Positions 13,747-22,521 of a DNA stretch of 64,000 nt are shown piece by piece. A program made the position numbers and the translations under genes. Below the pieces are notes generated by a model. That model had not been told where the DNA came from. It ran no database searches and saw nothing but the letters and a program-made list of their open reading frames with translations. Origin of the DNA: Achromobacter ruhlandii (GTDB lineage: Bacteria > Pseudomonadota > Gammaproteobacteria > Burkholderiales > Burkholderiaceae_B); assembly GCF_902859695.1 (NCBI RefSeq), contig NZ_CADIJL010000005.1, forward strand, positions 237,406 through 301,405. Direction: 5' to 3'. The first letter of the stretch is position 1. Every line of letters begins with the position of its first letter.

Positions 13747-16637
13747 CCATGACATCACGCGCGTTTCACGCCACCCGTCTCGCCTGCGCCCTGGCCGCGC
13801 TGGGACTCTCGCTGTCGGCCCACGCCCAATACCGCCAGAACGGCATCCCCTGCGTCGACGGCCCCATGGATCTGACCGCGGTCCAGGACACCCGCCACGG
13901 CGACGCCGGTCCCGCCGGCTGCATCGGCCCGCTGTCGGACAATCGCGCCGCCGTGCTGCTGCCCTCCTCGCTGGAAGAGATCGACCGCGTCCCCACCGAC
14001 GCCTCGCTGCGCCGCCACGCCTGGGGCTTTATCGACGCCAACGGCAAACTGGCGGTCGAGCCGCAGTTCGAGCGGGTCGGCGATTTTCACCACGGCCTGG
14101 CCGCGGTGCGCTGGAAGGGCAAGTGGGGGTACATCGACGCCAAGGGCAAGATGGCGGTGCCCCCGCGTTACGACAGCGCCTCCGATTTCGTCGAGGGCGG
14201 CCTGGCGGTGGTGACGGTGGATGGCCGGTACCAGTTGATCGACCGCGCCGGCAAGACGGTGGGCGACGCCATCGATGCCAGCGTCGACAGCGTGCGCCTG
14301 GGCGAAGGCAAGCCGGCCCGGCTGTCGATCACGTATCGCGAGGAATTCCGGTCAACCAGCGGCGAGCGCCGCTACGCCAAGCCCGGCGTGCAGGTGATTT
14401 CCAGCTATGGCGATGGCCTGTTCATCGGCGTCGACAACCATGGCATGCATGGCCTGCTCGACGGCGACTGGAACTGGCGCGTGGCGCCGCAATACAGCGA
14501 CATCTCGCGGCTGGACCGCAACGCCCTGGCGCTGGGCATCGGCGAAGAGGAAGTGGTGCTGATCGATCCCGCCGGCAAGGTGATCGGCGAAGGCAAGCGC
14601 TACGAGCGCATCAAGCGCGTGGGCAAGGCCTTCTGGAGCGCCCAACTGCCGCGCGGCAAGGGCTACGCCCTGCTGGACGCGGCGGGCCAACCGTTGGGCG
14701 CGCTCACGGCCGAGGAAGCGCAGTCTTCGGAGATCTACGACAACACCCTGGTCTATGTATCCGGCGATACGCTCAAGGCCTATGTGGCCGGTCGCGCCGA
14801 ACCGGTGGCGCTGGGCAGCGGCATGCGCCCCGAGCAGAACGAGGAAGGCTACCTGCTGTTCCGCGACCAGGCGGGCCAGGTGGCCGGGCTGCTGACGCCC
14901 AAGGGCGCGTGGCTGCACGGCGACAGCGCGCCGCCGTGGCTGGCCGACGTCGGCCGCATGACGCTGCGGCAGGGCAAGCTGTGGCTGTCCGGCCAGGACG
15001 GCCAATTGCTCAACGCGCTGGACGCCGACGGCCGCGCGATCCTGCAACCCGATGCCCTGGCGGCGGCCCAGGGCGCGCAACTGCGCGACCTGCCGCTGAA
15101 CGTGCCGGGCGGCCCGCTGGGCCTGCTGGGCCAGGGTTACTGCCACTGCAACGACGGCGGCGCCGGCCTGGTGCTGGCGGACGGCAGCGTCGCCACCCAC
15201 AAGGACTGGACGGAGGTCGTGCCGCTGGATGAGCCGCGTGACGACTACGCCACCGACGAAGAGGCCGAGGCCGCCCCGCTCGGCGCCGATGACCTGCGCT
15301 TTGCCGCGCAGACCGAAGCGGGCGTGCAACTGCTCGATGGCCGCGGCAAGCCGCTGGACCTGCCGCCGCAGCAGCACATCGGCGCCTTCCACCAGGGTTA
15401 CGCGCTGATCTACAACAAGGGCCAGACGCGCCTCATCGACCGCGGCGGCAAGGTCCATGCGCTGCCGGATTACTTCGAGGCGGAGGTGGTGGCGCCCGGA
15501 CTGGTGCGCTACCTGAAGACCGCGGCGGAGGGCGACCCATGGGGCCTGTACGATTTCATCGCGGGCAAGGAAGTGTCGCCGCCGGCCTTCCAGTACATCG
15601 GCGAATTCCAGCACGGCCAGGCCGCCGCCTCGCTGGGCGCAGGCAAGGCTGGCGTGATCGACCAGCAGGGCAAGTGGGTGGTGCCGCCGCGCTATCACGC
15701 CGTCAAGCGCGTCAGCGACAAGCTGTGGCTGGTGCAGCAGCCCGGGCCGCAGGAAAACGAATACCGCCGGCCGACCGCGCTGGTCAACCGCGATGGGCGC
15801 GTCCTGACCGCCTTCCAGCCGGCGCTGGAGGTGTCGCGCGAGGCCAATGGCACCTACCTGGCCTACAGCGAAAAACAGCGCTGGCTGGTCTCGCCGGACG
15901 CTTCCGGCACGCTCGACCTGGAAGACGCCAGCTATACGCAGATGGGCGACTGGCTGGCGATCCGCCGCGCCGACCGGCACGGCTATGTCGACGGCCAGGG
16001 CCGCTGGCAGGTCGCGCCCGGTCCGGTGGCGGGCACGCGCTTCCAGGGCACGCCGGCGCGCGCGCTGGTGAGCGGCGACGACGGCGCGCGGCTGATCGAC
16101 GAACATGGCAAGACCGTCGTCAACCTGCCGGCCGGCCAATGGTACTGGCCGGCGGGATCAGCCTGGCTGATGCGCCATGGCAGCGACGACAACGGCAAGC
16201 CGACCACCACCTACGTCGACGCCACGGGCAAGACCCGCCTGACGCTGGCCGGCGACGGCACCGCGTTCTCGGAAGGCCAGGCCGCGCTGGCGCTGCCCAA
16301 CGGCGGCATGCGCGCGATCAACGACAAGGGAGCCGCCTCCGGGCCGACCTTCGCCCACCTGGGGCCGCGCCGCAACGGCCTGTCGGTCGCGGCCGTGGGC
16401 GAGCGTTACGGCTACGCCGATGGCCAGGGCCGAATGGCGATCGCGCCGGTCTACCTGTGGGCTTCGGACTACGCCGGCCAACGCGCCGTGGTGTCGACGC
16501 GCGAACAGTCGCTGATCCTGGACGAGCGCGGCGCGATGGTGGCGCGCGTCACGCTGGAATGCGGCATCCGCACGCTCTATGGCGCCTACAACCAGCGCCT
16601 GTGGCCGCTGTCCATGCCGCAGCGCTGCCGCCGGTGA
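13743..16637 (+). CDS. Giant secreted WG-repeat protein 2
   Basis: A 964-residue paralogue of the preceding product. The ATG at 13743 overlaps the upstream stop (ATGA), so the two are co-translated; an ATG at 13749 is an alternative. A signal peptide (LACALAALGLSLSAHAQ) is followed by repeats such as AWGFIDANGKLAVEPQFERV, KWGYIDAKGKMAVPPRYDS, AGVIDQQGKWVVPPRYHA and YGYADGQGRMAIAPVY. Cysteines cluster at the mature N-terminus and at the end (LECGIRTLYG... PQRCRR), allowing a disulphide closure. It lacks the Ala/Asp linker of its partner. No enzyme motif was seen. Confidence 0.85.
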   Translation: MTMTSRAFHATRLACALAALGLSLSAHAQYRQNGIPCVDGPMDLTAVQDTRHGDAGPAGCIGPLSDNRAAVLLPSSLEEIDRVPTDASLRRHAWGFIDANGKLAVEPQFERVGDFHHGLAAVRWKGKWGYIDAKGKMAVPPRYDSASDFVEGGLAVVTVDGRYQLIDRAGKTVGDAIDASVDSVRLGEGKPARLSITYREEFRSTSGERRYAKPGVQVISSYGDGLFIGVDNHGMHGLLDGDWNWRVAPQYSDISRLDRNALALGIGEEEVVLIDPAGKVIGEGKRYERIKRVGKAFWSAQLPRGKGYALLDAAGQPLGALTAEEAQSSEIYDNTLVYVSGDTLKAYVAGRAEPVALGSGMRPEQNEEGYLLFRDQAGQVAGLLTPKGAWLHGDSAPPWLADVGRMTLRQGKLWLSGQDGQLLNALDADGRAILQPDALAAAQGAQLRDLPLNVPGGPLGLLGQGYCHCNDGGAGLVLADGSVATHKDWTEVVPLDEPRDDYATDEEAEAAPLGADDLRFAAQTEAGVQLLDGRGKPLDLPPQQHIGAFHQGYALIYNKGQTRLIDRGGKVHALPDYFEAEVVAPGLVRYLKTAAEGDPWGLYDFIAGKEVSPPAFQYIGEFQHGQAAASLGAGKAGVIDQQGKWVVPPRYHAVKRVSDKLWLVQQPGPQENEYRRPTALVNRDGRVLTAFQPALEVSREANGTYLAYSEKQRWLVSPDASGTLDLEDASYTQMGDWLAIRRADRHGYVDGQGRWQVAPGPVAGTRFQGTPARALVSGDDGARLIDEHGKTVVNLPAGQWYWPAGSAWLMRHGSDDNGKPTTTYVDATGKTRLTLAGDGTAFSEGQAALALPNGGMRAINDKGAASGPTFAHLGPRRNGLSVAAVGERYGYADGQGRMAIAPVYLWASDYAGQRAVVSTREQSLILDERGAMVARVTLECGIRTLYGAYNQRLWPLSMPQRCRR

Positions 16638-16697
16638 CGCCGCGCGGGTGGCGCGCGATGACCCCGCCCGCCCGCCTTGGCGCGCGCCGCGCGTGGC

Positions 16698-17558
16698 CTA
16701 CTGCGTGTCCAGCGCCAGGTAGCGGCGCGTCTGCACGATCTCTTCGCGTTCCTTGAAGCTGGTCAGGCGGTCGGCCAGCGCGCTGCTGTCGCCTGTCTCG
16801 CGGATGGCTGCAAGCGTGGCCTGCATGGCGTGGATGGCGGCGCGTTGCAGGTCCGAGGGAATGATCGCCAGGCGATAGCCCATGGCCGCCAGCTCGGGCA
16901 GCGGCACCAGTGGCGTCTTGCCGCCATAAAACATGTTGATGAGCTTCAGGCCGGGCAGCCGGTCCGCGATGGCGCGGATCTGCTCCAGCGTTTCCGGCGC
17001 TTCCACGAACACCATGTCGGCGCCCGCCTCAACATAGCGCTCGGCGCGCGCGATGGCGGCGTCGAAGCCTTCCACGGCGATGGCGTCGGTGCGCGCAATC
17101 ACCAGCGTATCGGCATCGGCCAGCGTCTGGCGCGCGATGTGCACCTTGCGGCACATTTCCGCGGCATCCACCAGACTCTTGTCATCCAGGTGGCCACAGC
17201 GTTTGGGAAACGACTGATCCTCGATATGGAAGGCGGCCACGCCGGCGCGCTCCATGACGCGCACGGTGCGTTCGACGTTGGCCGAGCCGCCGAAGCCGGT
17301 GTCGGCATCGGCGACCACCGGCAGGCCGCTGGCATCGACGATCTTCTCCACCCGGTCCATGACCTCGGTGAAGCTCAGCAGGCCGATGTCGGGATAGCCG
17401 GCCGCGCGCGCGATCGCGCCGCCGCTGGCGTAGACCGCGTTGAAGCCGGCGGCCGCCACCAGGCGGGCCGACAGCCCGTCGTAGGCGCCGGGCGCCACCA
17501 CAATGTCCTGGGCGAGATGCTGGCGCAGCCGGGCGCCGGGAGTCAGGGTCGTAGCCAT
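16698..17558 (-). CDS. Isocitrate lyase/PEP mutase superfamily enzyme
   Basis: A 286-residue TIM-barrel enzyme. The Mg-binding DADTG lies at 84-88 and the catalytic loop KRCGH at 119-123. This K-R/K-C-G-H form is that of isocitrate/methylisocitrate lyases, so it is probably a 2-methylisocitrate-lyase-like C-C lyase or related carboxy-lyase acting on a small 2-substituted dicarboxylate. Oxaloacetate decarboxylase-type members are the alternative. Start ATG 17558 has the site AAGGAATGCCTC. It is transcribed away from a LysR gene across 107 bp, the classical pair arrangement. No prp genes are adjacent. Confidence 0.8.
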   Translation of the reverse strand: MATTLTPGARLRQHLAQDIVVAPGAYDGLSARLVAAAGFNAVYASGGAIARAAGYPDIGLLSFTEVMDRVEKIVDASGLPVVADADTGFGGSANVERTVRVMERAGVAAFHIEDQSFPKRCGHLDDKSLVDAAEMCRKVHIARQTLADADTLVIARTDAIAVEGFDAAIARAERYVEAGADMVFVEAPETLEQIRAIADRLPGLKLINMFYGGKTPLVPLPELAAMGYRLAIIPSDLQRAAIHAMQATLAAIRETGDSSALADRLTSFKEREEIVQTRRYLALDTQ

Positions 17559-17620
17559 GAGGCATTCCTTTGAAAAACGAAACGTCGATGCACGCATCAT
17601 CGTTCCGCTAAACTAGAATG

Positions 17621-17633
17621 TCCAATATATGGA
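17621..17633. promoter_or_regulatory. LysR-type operator candidate TCCA-ATATA-TGGA
   Basis: This AT-rich dyad with T...A ends lies in the 107-bp divergent spacer between the lyase gene and its LysR gene, 32 bp before the LysR ATG. It fits the T-N11-A recognition rule of LysR proteins. Confidence 0.5.
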
Positions 17634-17665
17634 AAATTTTTAATCAATACTTTTTGAGTATCTAA

Positions 17666-18544
17666 ATGGAACTGCGCCATCTGCGTTATTTCGTCGTCAC
17701 GGCCGAGGCCCAGCACTTCACCCGCGCGGCCGAGCAACTCGGCATGGCGCAGCCGCCGCTGTCGCAGCAGATCCGGCAACTGGAAGAGGAAGTCGGCACG
17801 CCGCTGTTCGACCGGCGCGGCCGCGGCGTCAGCCTGAACGACGCCGGGCGCGCCTTCCTGGGGTGCGCGCAGGACATCCTGCAACGCGCACAGGACGCGG
17901 TGCGGACGGCGCAACGGGCGGCGCGCGGCGAGGTCGGCGAGCTGTCGCTGGGCTTCACCGAATCGGCCTCGTTCCATCCGGTCGTGACCGAACTGATCCG
18001 GCTGTACCGCCAGCAATACCCCGATGTGGAAATGACGCTGTCGCAGGACGACAGCGAAACGCTGGTGGCGCGCCTGCGCGACGGCCTGATCGACGCGGCT
18101 TTCGTGCGGCCGCCATTCGCCATGGACGGCGGCCTGCGCTTCACGCAATTGACGGAAGAGCCCCTGGTGGTGGCGCTGCCGCTGGGCCATGCGCTGGCGC
18201 GGCGCAAGCGGCTGGCGCCGGCCGACCTGGCGCGGGAACGCTTCATTCAATATTCGCGCAAGTCCGGCTACGGCCTGAGCGCCGACATCATGGCGGCGTG
18301 CCGGCAGCACGGGCTGAATCCACTGCCCGGCCAGCGCGCGCCGCAGCTGTCATCGGCGGTGAACCTGGTGGCGGCGGGCATGGGCGTGGCCATCGTGCCC
18401 GCGTCGCTGCGGCACCTGCGCCCGGACGGCGTGGTGTATCGCCCCTTCGCGCTGGACTGGCCGCGCGCGGTGCTGGGGCTGGCGGTGCGCGAGGACGCGC
18501 CCGGCGGGCGCGTGGCCAATCTGCTGGCGCTGGCGCAAGGATAG
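17666..18544 (+). CDS. LysR-family transcriptional regulator
   Basis: A 292-residue regulator with the winged HTH at residues 1-60 (MELRHLRYFVVTAEAQHFTRAAEQLGMAQPPLSQQIRQLEE) and a periplasmic-binding-like effector domain from about 90 (ELSLGFTESASFHPVV...). It belongs to the BenM/CatR-like group by its MAQPPLSQQI helix. It is divergent from the isocitrate-lyase-superfamily gene and probably activates it in response to its substrate, while repressing itself. Length is normal. Confidence 0.9.
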   Translation: MELRHLRYFVVTAEAQHFTRAAEQLGMAQPPLSQQIRQLEEEVGTPLFDRRGRGVSLNDAGRAFLGCAQDILQRAQDAVRTAQRAARGEVGELSLGFTESASFHPVVTELIRLYRQQYPDVEMTLSQDDSETLVARLRDGLIDAAFVRPPFAMDGGLRFTQLTEEPLVVALPLGHALARRKRLAPADLARERFIQYSRKSGYGLSADIMAACRQHGLNPLPGQRAPQLSSAVNLVAAGMGVAIVPASLRHLRPDGVVYRPFALDWPRAVLGLAVREDAPGGRVANLLALAQG

Positions 18545-18617
18545 GCGCGCCAATGGCCGGGCCACGGCCGTCGCCTGCGGGAATCGCGCCCGAGTCGTCG
18601 GCGGCGGGCGCCCGGCC

Positions 18618-19433
18618 TCAGTCTTCGTGCGACTCGTGCACCGCGATGGCGCCGCGCTTCCAGTAGCTGGCGGCGCGGATGCGGCTCTTGTCGACGCCAT
18701 GCTGCGCCACCATGATCTCGCGCACCGCCTTGGCCACGGCCGACTCCGCCGCGATCCAGCTGTAGCCTTCGCCCGGCGGCAGCGCCAGCTCGCGCGCGGC
18801 TTCCAGCAACAAGGTGCTGTAGCCGGCCGCGGTGCCGTTGCGATGCAGCCAGCGCACCGAGGCCTGGGCCCGGGTAGCCAGCGCGATCTCGTTGGCGGCG
18901 CCCGGCACTTCGATCAGCACCAGCGCCTGCGCCGTGGCGGGCAATTCCTCCAGGCGGCGGGAGATGGCCGGCAACGCGGTTTCGTCGCCGATCAGCACGT
19001 GCCAGTCGAAGCCCGTGGGCACCACGAACGAACCGCGCGGGCCGCCGATGCCCAGGCGTTGGCCGACCGCGGCCTGCTCGGCCCAGGTGGAGGCGGGGCC
19101 ATCGCCATGCAGCACGAAGTCGATGTCCAGTTCCTGCCGCGCCGTGTCGAAACGGCGCGGCGTGTAGTCGCGCGCGGCCGGGCGCGGCGCGCCCTCGGGG
19201 AACTTGATGCCATCGGGACCGGCTTCGGGCAACACCAGCGGCTGCGACGGATCGGCGGGAAAAAAGAGCTTTACGTGGTCGTCGAAGGACGCGGACACGA
19301 AGTCGCGCAGGTCTTCGCCGCGGAAGGTGACGCGGGCCAGCAGGCCCGCGATGCGTTCGACGCGCGCCACGGTCAGCGTGCGCATCTTGAGCGGATGGCG
19401 CACGCGTTCGACGGTCAGGTCGGTCTGGGTCAT
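18618..19433 (-). CDS. nfeF: Siderophore-interacting protein, ferric-chelate reductase (NfeF/ViuB-like)
   Basis: A 271-residue flavoprotein of the siderophore-interacting family. The N-terminal FAD domain contains RDYTPRRFD (88-96), the R-x-Y-T-P-R FAD motif. A GPRGSFVVP stretch and a C-terminal NAD(P)-interacting domain ending YWKRGAIAVHESHED are present. The family reduces Fe(III)-siderophores to release iron in the cytoplasm. It lies 25 bp downstream of the histidine-rich PadR gene, on the same strand. This matches the E. coli YqjH (NfeF)/YqjI (NfeR) pair functionally, although there the genes are divergent. Confidence 0.85.
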   Translation of the reverse strand: MTQTDLTVERVRHPLKMRTLTVARVERIAGLLARVTFRGEDLRDFVSASFDDHVKLFFPADPSQPLVLPEAGPDGIKFPEGAPRPAARDYTPRRFDTARQELDIDFVLHGDGPASTWAEQAAVGQRLGIGGPRGSFVVPTGFDWHVLIGDETALPAISRRLEELPATAQALVLIEVPGAANEIALATRAQASVRWLHRNGTAAGYSTLLLEAARELALPPGEGYSWIAAESAVAKAVREIMVAQHGVDKSRIRAASYWKRGAIAVHESHED

Positions 19434-19458
19434 GGGATCTCCAATGAGGGAAACGGGA

Positions 19459-20394
19459 TCAGGCACAGTCCTTACCCGTGATTTCCTCGGTGGCGCGGCG
19501 CAGGATGGCGGCGATGCGGCGCTGCTCGGCCGGCGACGCGTCGGTGCGTTGCAGCAACGCATGGCGGATCGCCTGGCGCGCGTGCACGAATTCGTCGATC
19601 CAGCCGGCGGCGTCCTCGTCGTTGCCGGCGGCCGCGCGCGGTTCGCCGCTCCAGGCCTGGCGCATCCAGTCCATCTTGCGGGCAACATGCTTGAGCTTGT
19701 TGAACATCACCGACAGCCGCTCGCGGTTGGCGTCCAGGTGCGCGCGGCCGGGGTCTGCCAGGTGGTAGCGCTTCTTGCTGCCTTCCTGCTCGACGGTGGC
19801 GTAGCCCAGTTCCTCCAGGTAGGTCAGCGCGGGATAGACCATGCCGGGGCTGGGCGTGTAGAAGCCGTTGGACAGGGCGCCCAGCGCCTTGATGAGTTCG
19901 TAGCCGTGGCTGGGGTTCTGCTCCAGCAGACCGAGCAGCATCAGTTGCAGGTCGTCGGCGGTGACCTTGCGGCCGCGCGCGAAGTGGCGGCCGTCGCCGC
20001 CGAAGCTGTCGTCGGCATCGCCGCCGCGGCCGCCCCACGGGCCGCCAAACCAGCCGCCGCCCCCGCCGCCGCCGGCGTGGCGTCCGTGACGGCCGCGGCC
20101 GCCCTCGCGCCAACCGCCGGACGCGAAGTCCGCGCCGTGGCCACGCGGGCCCCGATGACCGTCGACGGCCTGGTGGTCGTGAAGGCCTTGATGGCCGTGA
20201 TAGTCGCCACGTGAGTGATGATCGTGGCGGTCGTGATGATGGCCGTGACGATCATGATGATCGTGGCGGTCCGGGTGCTCGTGGAATGCGTGTTGGCCAC
20301 GATGCCCGGGGTGGCCATGGCGGCCCGGGTAGGCATCGCGCGATTCGTGGCGGGCGCCTCGGGCAAAGGCGGTCAGGAAATGGAAGTGGCGCAT
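19459..20394 (-). CDS. nfeR: PadR-family metal-responsive repressor with His-rich N-terminus (NfeR/YqjI-like)
   Basis: A 311-residue protein. Residues 1-86 hold 25 histidines in runs such as HDHHDRHGHHHDRHDHH. A glycine-rich linker (about 90-140) follows, then a PadR winged helix at about 147-225 (LMLLGLLEQNPSHGYELIKAL, YTPSPGMVYPALTYLEELGY) and a helical C-terminus. E. coli YqjI has the same layout and represses the ferric reductase gene yqjH, responding to nickel. Here the reductase gene follows in the same operon, so the protein very likely represses its own transcript through the palindromes upstream. The His extension looks longer than what I know of E. coli YqjI. Confidence 0.85.
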   Translation of the reverse strand: MRHFHFLTAFARGARHESRDAYPGRHGHPGHRGQHAFHEHPDRHDHHDRHGHHHDRHDHHSRGDYHGHQGLHDHQAVDGHRGPRGHGADFASGGWREGGRGRHGRHAGGGGGGGWFGGPWGGRGGDADDSFGGDGRHFARGRKVTADDLQLMLLGLLEQNPSHGYELIKALGALSNGFYTPSPGMVYPALTYLEELGYATVEQEGSKKRYHLADPGRAHLDANRERLSVMFNKLKHVARKMDWMRQAWSGEPRAAAGNDEDAAGWIDEFVHARQAIRHALLQRTDASPAEQRRIAAILRRATEEITGKDCA

Positions 20395-20424
20395 GAATGG
20401 CCTCGCTGGGTATCTGACGTACTA

Positions 20425-20483
20425 CTTAAGATATATCTTAAGATATAGATCGTACGATACACAGACCCGATTGCGGCCGTCAA
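20425..20483 (-). promoter_or_regulatory. Promoter and palindromic operator of the nfeR-nfeF operon
   Basis: On the minus strand TTGACG (20483-20478) is followed after 18 bp by TATCGT (20459-20454), a plausible sigma-70 promoter. The -10 is covered by the palindrome ATCGTACGAT (20449-20458). Just downstream lies a perfect 18-bp palindrome CTTAAGATATATCTTAAG (20425-20442), with an overlapping TATCTTAAGATA. It ends about 30 bp before the nfeR ATG. The layout is that of steric repression by a dimeric PadR protein. Confidence 0.65.
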
Positions 20484-20498
20484 GCGCCTTTTTCCTCC

Positions 20499-20526
20499 GC
20501 TTTTTTTGCCCCGCTTTTTTTGCCCC
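20499..20526. repeat. Two tandem copies of GCTTTTTTTGCCCC
   Basis: An exact 14-bp direct duplication (20499-20512 and 20513-20526) lies between the end of the DMT transporter gene and the nfeR promoter. On the minus strand it reads GGGGCAAAAAAAGC twice, so it is not an intrinsic terminator for the DMT gene. The A-tracts could bend DNA upstream of the nfeR promoter. Confidence 0.6.
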
Positions 20527-20528
20527 GC

Positions 20529-21425
20529 CTAGCCGCGCCCCTTGTCCAGCACCCCGGCGGCAATGCCGCCCACAATGAACGCCATCCCCAGCGACAGCGG
20601 CAGGGTCAACGGCTCATGCAGCATTGCCGCCGAGCACAGCAGGCCCACCACGGGCACGCCCAGCAGGCCGATCGCGGTGACGCCCGCGGGCAGGGACCGG
20701 TTCACGTTCACCGCCGCCCAATAGGCCACGGCGATGCCAAACACCCCGCCGTAGCCCAGCAGCCAGGCCAGGTCCGCATGCCATAGCACGCGCGGCGCGC
20801 CTTCCGCCGCCCAGGCCACCGCGGCCAGCACGCCGGAGGCCAGCAGCGCCTGCCAGAACGCCAACTCGAACGGCGGCGTGACCCAGCGGTGGGCGCGCAC
20901 GTAGACGATATTGGCGGCCCAGCACAGCGCCGCGAGCAGCACCAGGCCGTTGCCGAACACCGCCTCGTGATTGCCCCAGTCGAACGCCAACGGATTGAAG
21001 ATGACGGCCAGGCCCAACAGGCCCAGCGCCAGCCCCAGTTGCCGGCCGCGTCCGATCGGCTCGCCCAGGAACACGCGCGCGGCCGGGATGACCCACAGTG
21101 GCGTCGTGTAGGCGAGCACCACCGAGCGGCCGGCCGGCACGTATTGCAGCCCGAGGCTGACGAGCGCGGCGAACGCGCCCATGTGCAGCAGGCCCACGCT
21201 CAGGATCACCGGAATGTCGGCCCTGACCGGCCACGCCACGCGCCGCAGCGCCAGGCCCAGCGCCAGCAACGCGGCGGCGCCGACGACGCTGCGCGCGGCC
21301 ACCGCCCAGAGCGGGGTCATATATTGCAGCAGCAGCTTGCTGACGATCCAGGTGAGCCCCCAGGCCAGCACCACCACGATGAGCAGCGACAAGGCCTGGC
21401 GGCGAGGCAGGATTTCAGTGGACAT
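20529..21425 (-). CDS. DMT-family (EamA) permease
   Basis: A 298-residue membrane protein with 10 hydrophobic segments and two EamA repeats. The first begins LLIVVVLAWGLTWIVSKLLLQYM, with PLWAVAARSVVGAAALL and LQYVPAGRSVVLAYTTPLWV. The second starts near GLVLLAALCWAANIVYVRAHRW, ending with the LLGVPVVGLLCSAAMLHEPLT loop typical of the family. Members export amino acids or metabolites; the substrate is not predictable. It is a single gene with start ATG 21425. Confidence 0.85.
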   Translation of the reverse strand: MSTEILPRRQALSLLIVVVLAWGLTWIVSKLLLQYMTPLWAVAARSVVGAAALLALGLALRRVAWPVRADIPVILSVGLLHMGAFAALVSLGLQYVPAGRSVVLAYTTPLWVIPAARVFLGEPIGRGRQLGLALGLLGLAVIFNPLAFDWGNHEAVFGNGLVLLAALCWAANIVYVRAHRWVTPPFELAFWQALLASGVLAAVAWAAEGAPRVLWHADLAWLLGYGGVFGIAVAYWAAVNVNRSLPAGVTAIGLLGVPVVGLLCSAAMLHEPLTLPLSLGMAFIVGGIAAGVLDKGRG

Positions 21426-21498
21426 GGCGTGGGCGGAAGTAGCGGATCGCCCCGACTATAGAATCGCGTCGCGCCCCCGCCGTAGAACCACGCGGCGC

Positions 21499-22425
21499 CT
21501 AATCTCTGGAGCCACGCACGGCCGTGCGCGGCTTGCGCGCCAGCCAGCGCGCGAAGGCCATGGCCTGCGGCTCGTCGGGCGCGGGCGCGTACACCACCAG
21601 GCGCAGGTGGCGGCTTTCATCGACCGACAGGGTGGAATGCTCGAACGCCACCTCGCCCAGCGCCGGCAGGCGCAGGCTGCGCACCCCCATGCAGGCGCCG
21701 TGCACGTCGTGCTCGCGCCACCAGGCCTTGAACTCGGGCGCGACGCGCTCCAGTTCGTCGACCAGTTCGGTGATGTCCGGCGCACCCGAGGCCGAGGCAA
21801 AATCGCGCCGGAAGGTGGACAGCATGGCCGGCGCCTGCGCCGGCCAATCGACGAACAGCTCGCGCATGGCCGGGTCCACGAACAGCATCCACAGCAGGTT
21901 GCGCCGCCCCGTTGGCTGCGCGCCGAAACCGAACACGCGTTCGGCGGCGGCGTTCCACACCACCACGTCCCAGCGCAGGTTGAGGATGTAGGCGGGACGC
22001 GCGGGCAGGTCGTCCATCAGGCGCCGCACCTGCGGCGGCACGGTGCACCAGGTGCGCCCCGGCTCGGCCGGCGGACGCTGATGCGCCAGCAGGTACAGGT
22101 GGCGCCGTTCCGCCGCGTCCAGCCGCAACACGCGCGCCAGGTTTTCCAGGAAGGTGGCCGACACGCTGATGTTGCGGCCCTGCTCGAACCAGGTGTACCA
22201 GGCCAGGCCGACGCCGGCCAGCGCCGCCACTTCCTCGCGCCGCAGGCCAGGGGTGCGCCGGCGGCCGCCGGCGGGCAGGCCCAGCGCGGCCGGACTCAGA
22301 CGCTCGCGGCGCAGCCGCAGGAATTCGGCGAGGTCGGCGCGGGTACGGTCCAGCCGCTGCGCGCCCGTGTCGAGCGCGCCGGTGCGCGGCGCCGGCGCGG
22401 CGTCATGCGAAGGGGAACGGGGCAT
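21499..22425 (-). CDS. XRE regulator with MmyB-like ligand-binding domain
   Basis: A 308-residue regulator. The HTH at about residues 35-110 has the group hallmark TPGLRREEVAALAGVGLAWYTWFEQGRN. The C-terminal PAS-like MmyB domain contains ILNLRWDVVVWNAAAERVFGF, RNLLWMLFVDPAMRELF and LRLPALGEVAFEHSTL. MmyB-type proteins bind fatty-acid-like ligands and usually repress a divergent oxidoreductase or efflux gene. Here the divergent neighbour is a DHA2 drug exporter, with a dyad in the 96-bp spacer. An N-terminal Pro/Ala-rich tail of about 30 residues is unusual. Confidence 0.88.
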   Translation of the reverse strand: MPRSPSHDAAPAPRTGALDTGAQRLDRTRADLAEFLRLRRERLSPAALGLPAGGRRRTPGLRREEVAALAGVGLAWYTWFEQGRNISVSATFLENLARVLRLDAAERRHLYLLAHQRPPAEPGRTWCTVPPQVRRLMDDLPARPAYILNLRWDVVVWNAAAERVFGFGAQPTGRRNLLWMLFVDPAMRELFVDWPAQAPAMLSTFRRDFASASGAPDITELVDELERVAPEFKAWWREHDVHGACMGVRSLRLPALGEVAFEHSTLSVDESRHLRLVVYAPAPDEPQAMAFARWLARKPRTAVRGSRD

Positions 22426-22427
22426 AG

Positions 22428-22448
22428 GCTATTGCCTTCAGTAATAGC
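22428..22448. promoter_or_regulatory. Operator candidate GCTATT-N9-AATAGC
   Basis: A perfect 6-bp inverted repeat with a 9-bp spacer lies immediately upstream of the MmyB-type regulator ATG and in the divergent promoter region of the DHA2 exporter gene, in an AT-richer patch. It is a likely site for the regulator. Confidence 0.5.
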
Positions 22449-22521
22449 ATAAACAGCTAAATTGTATAAGTCTGGAACAGCTCACAGAATAGCGCCGATC
22501 CCCACTCCCGCGGCCTAGTCC

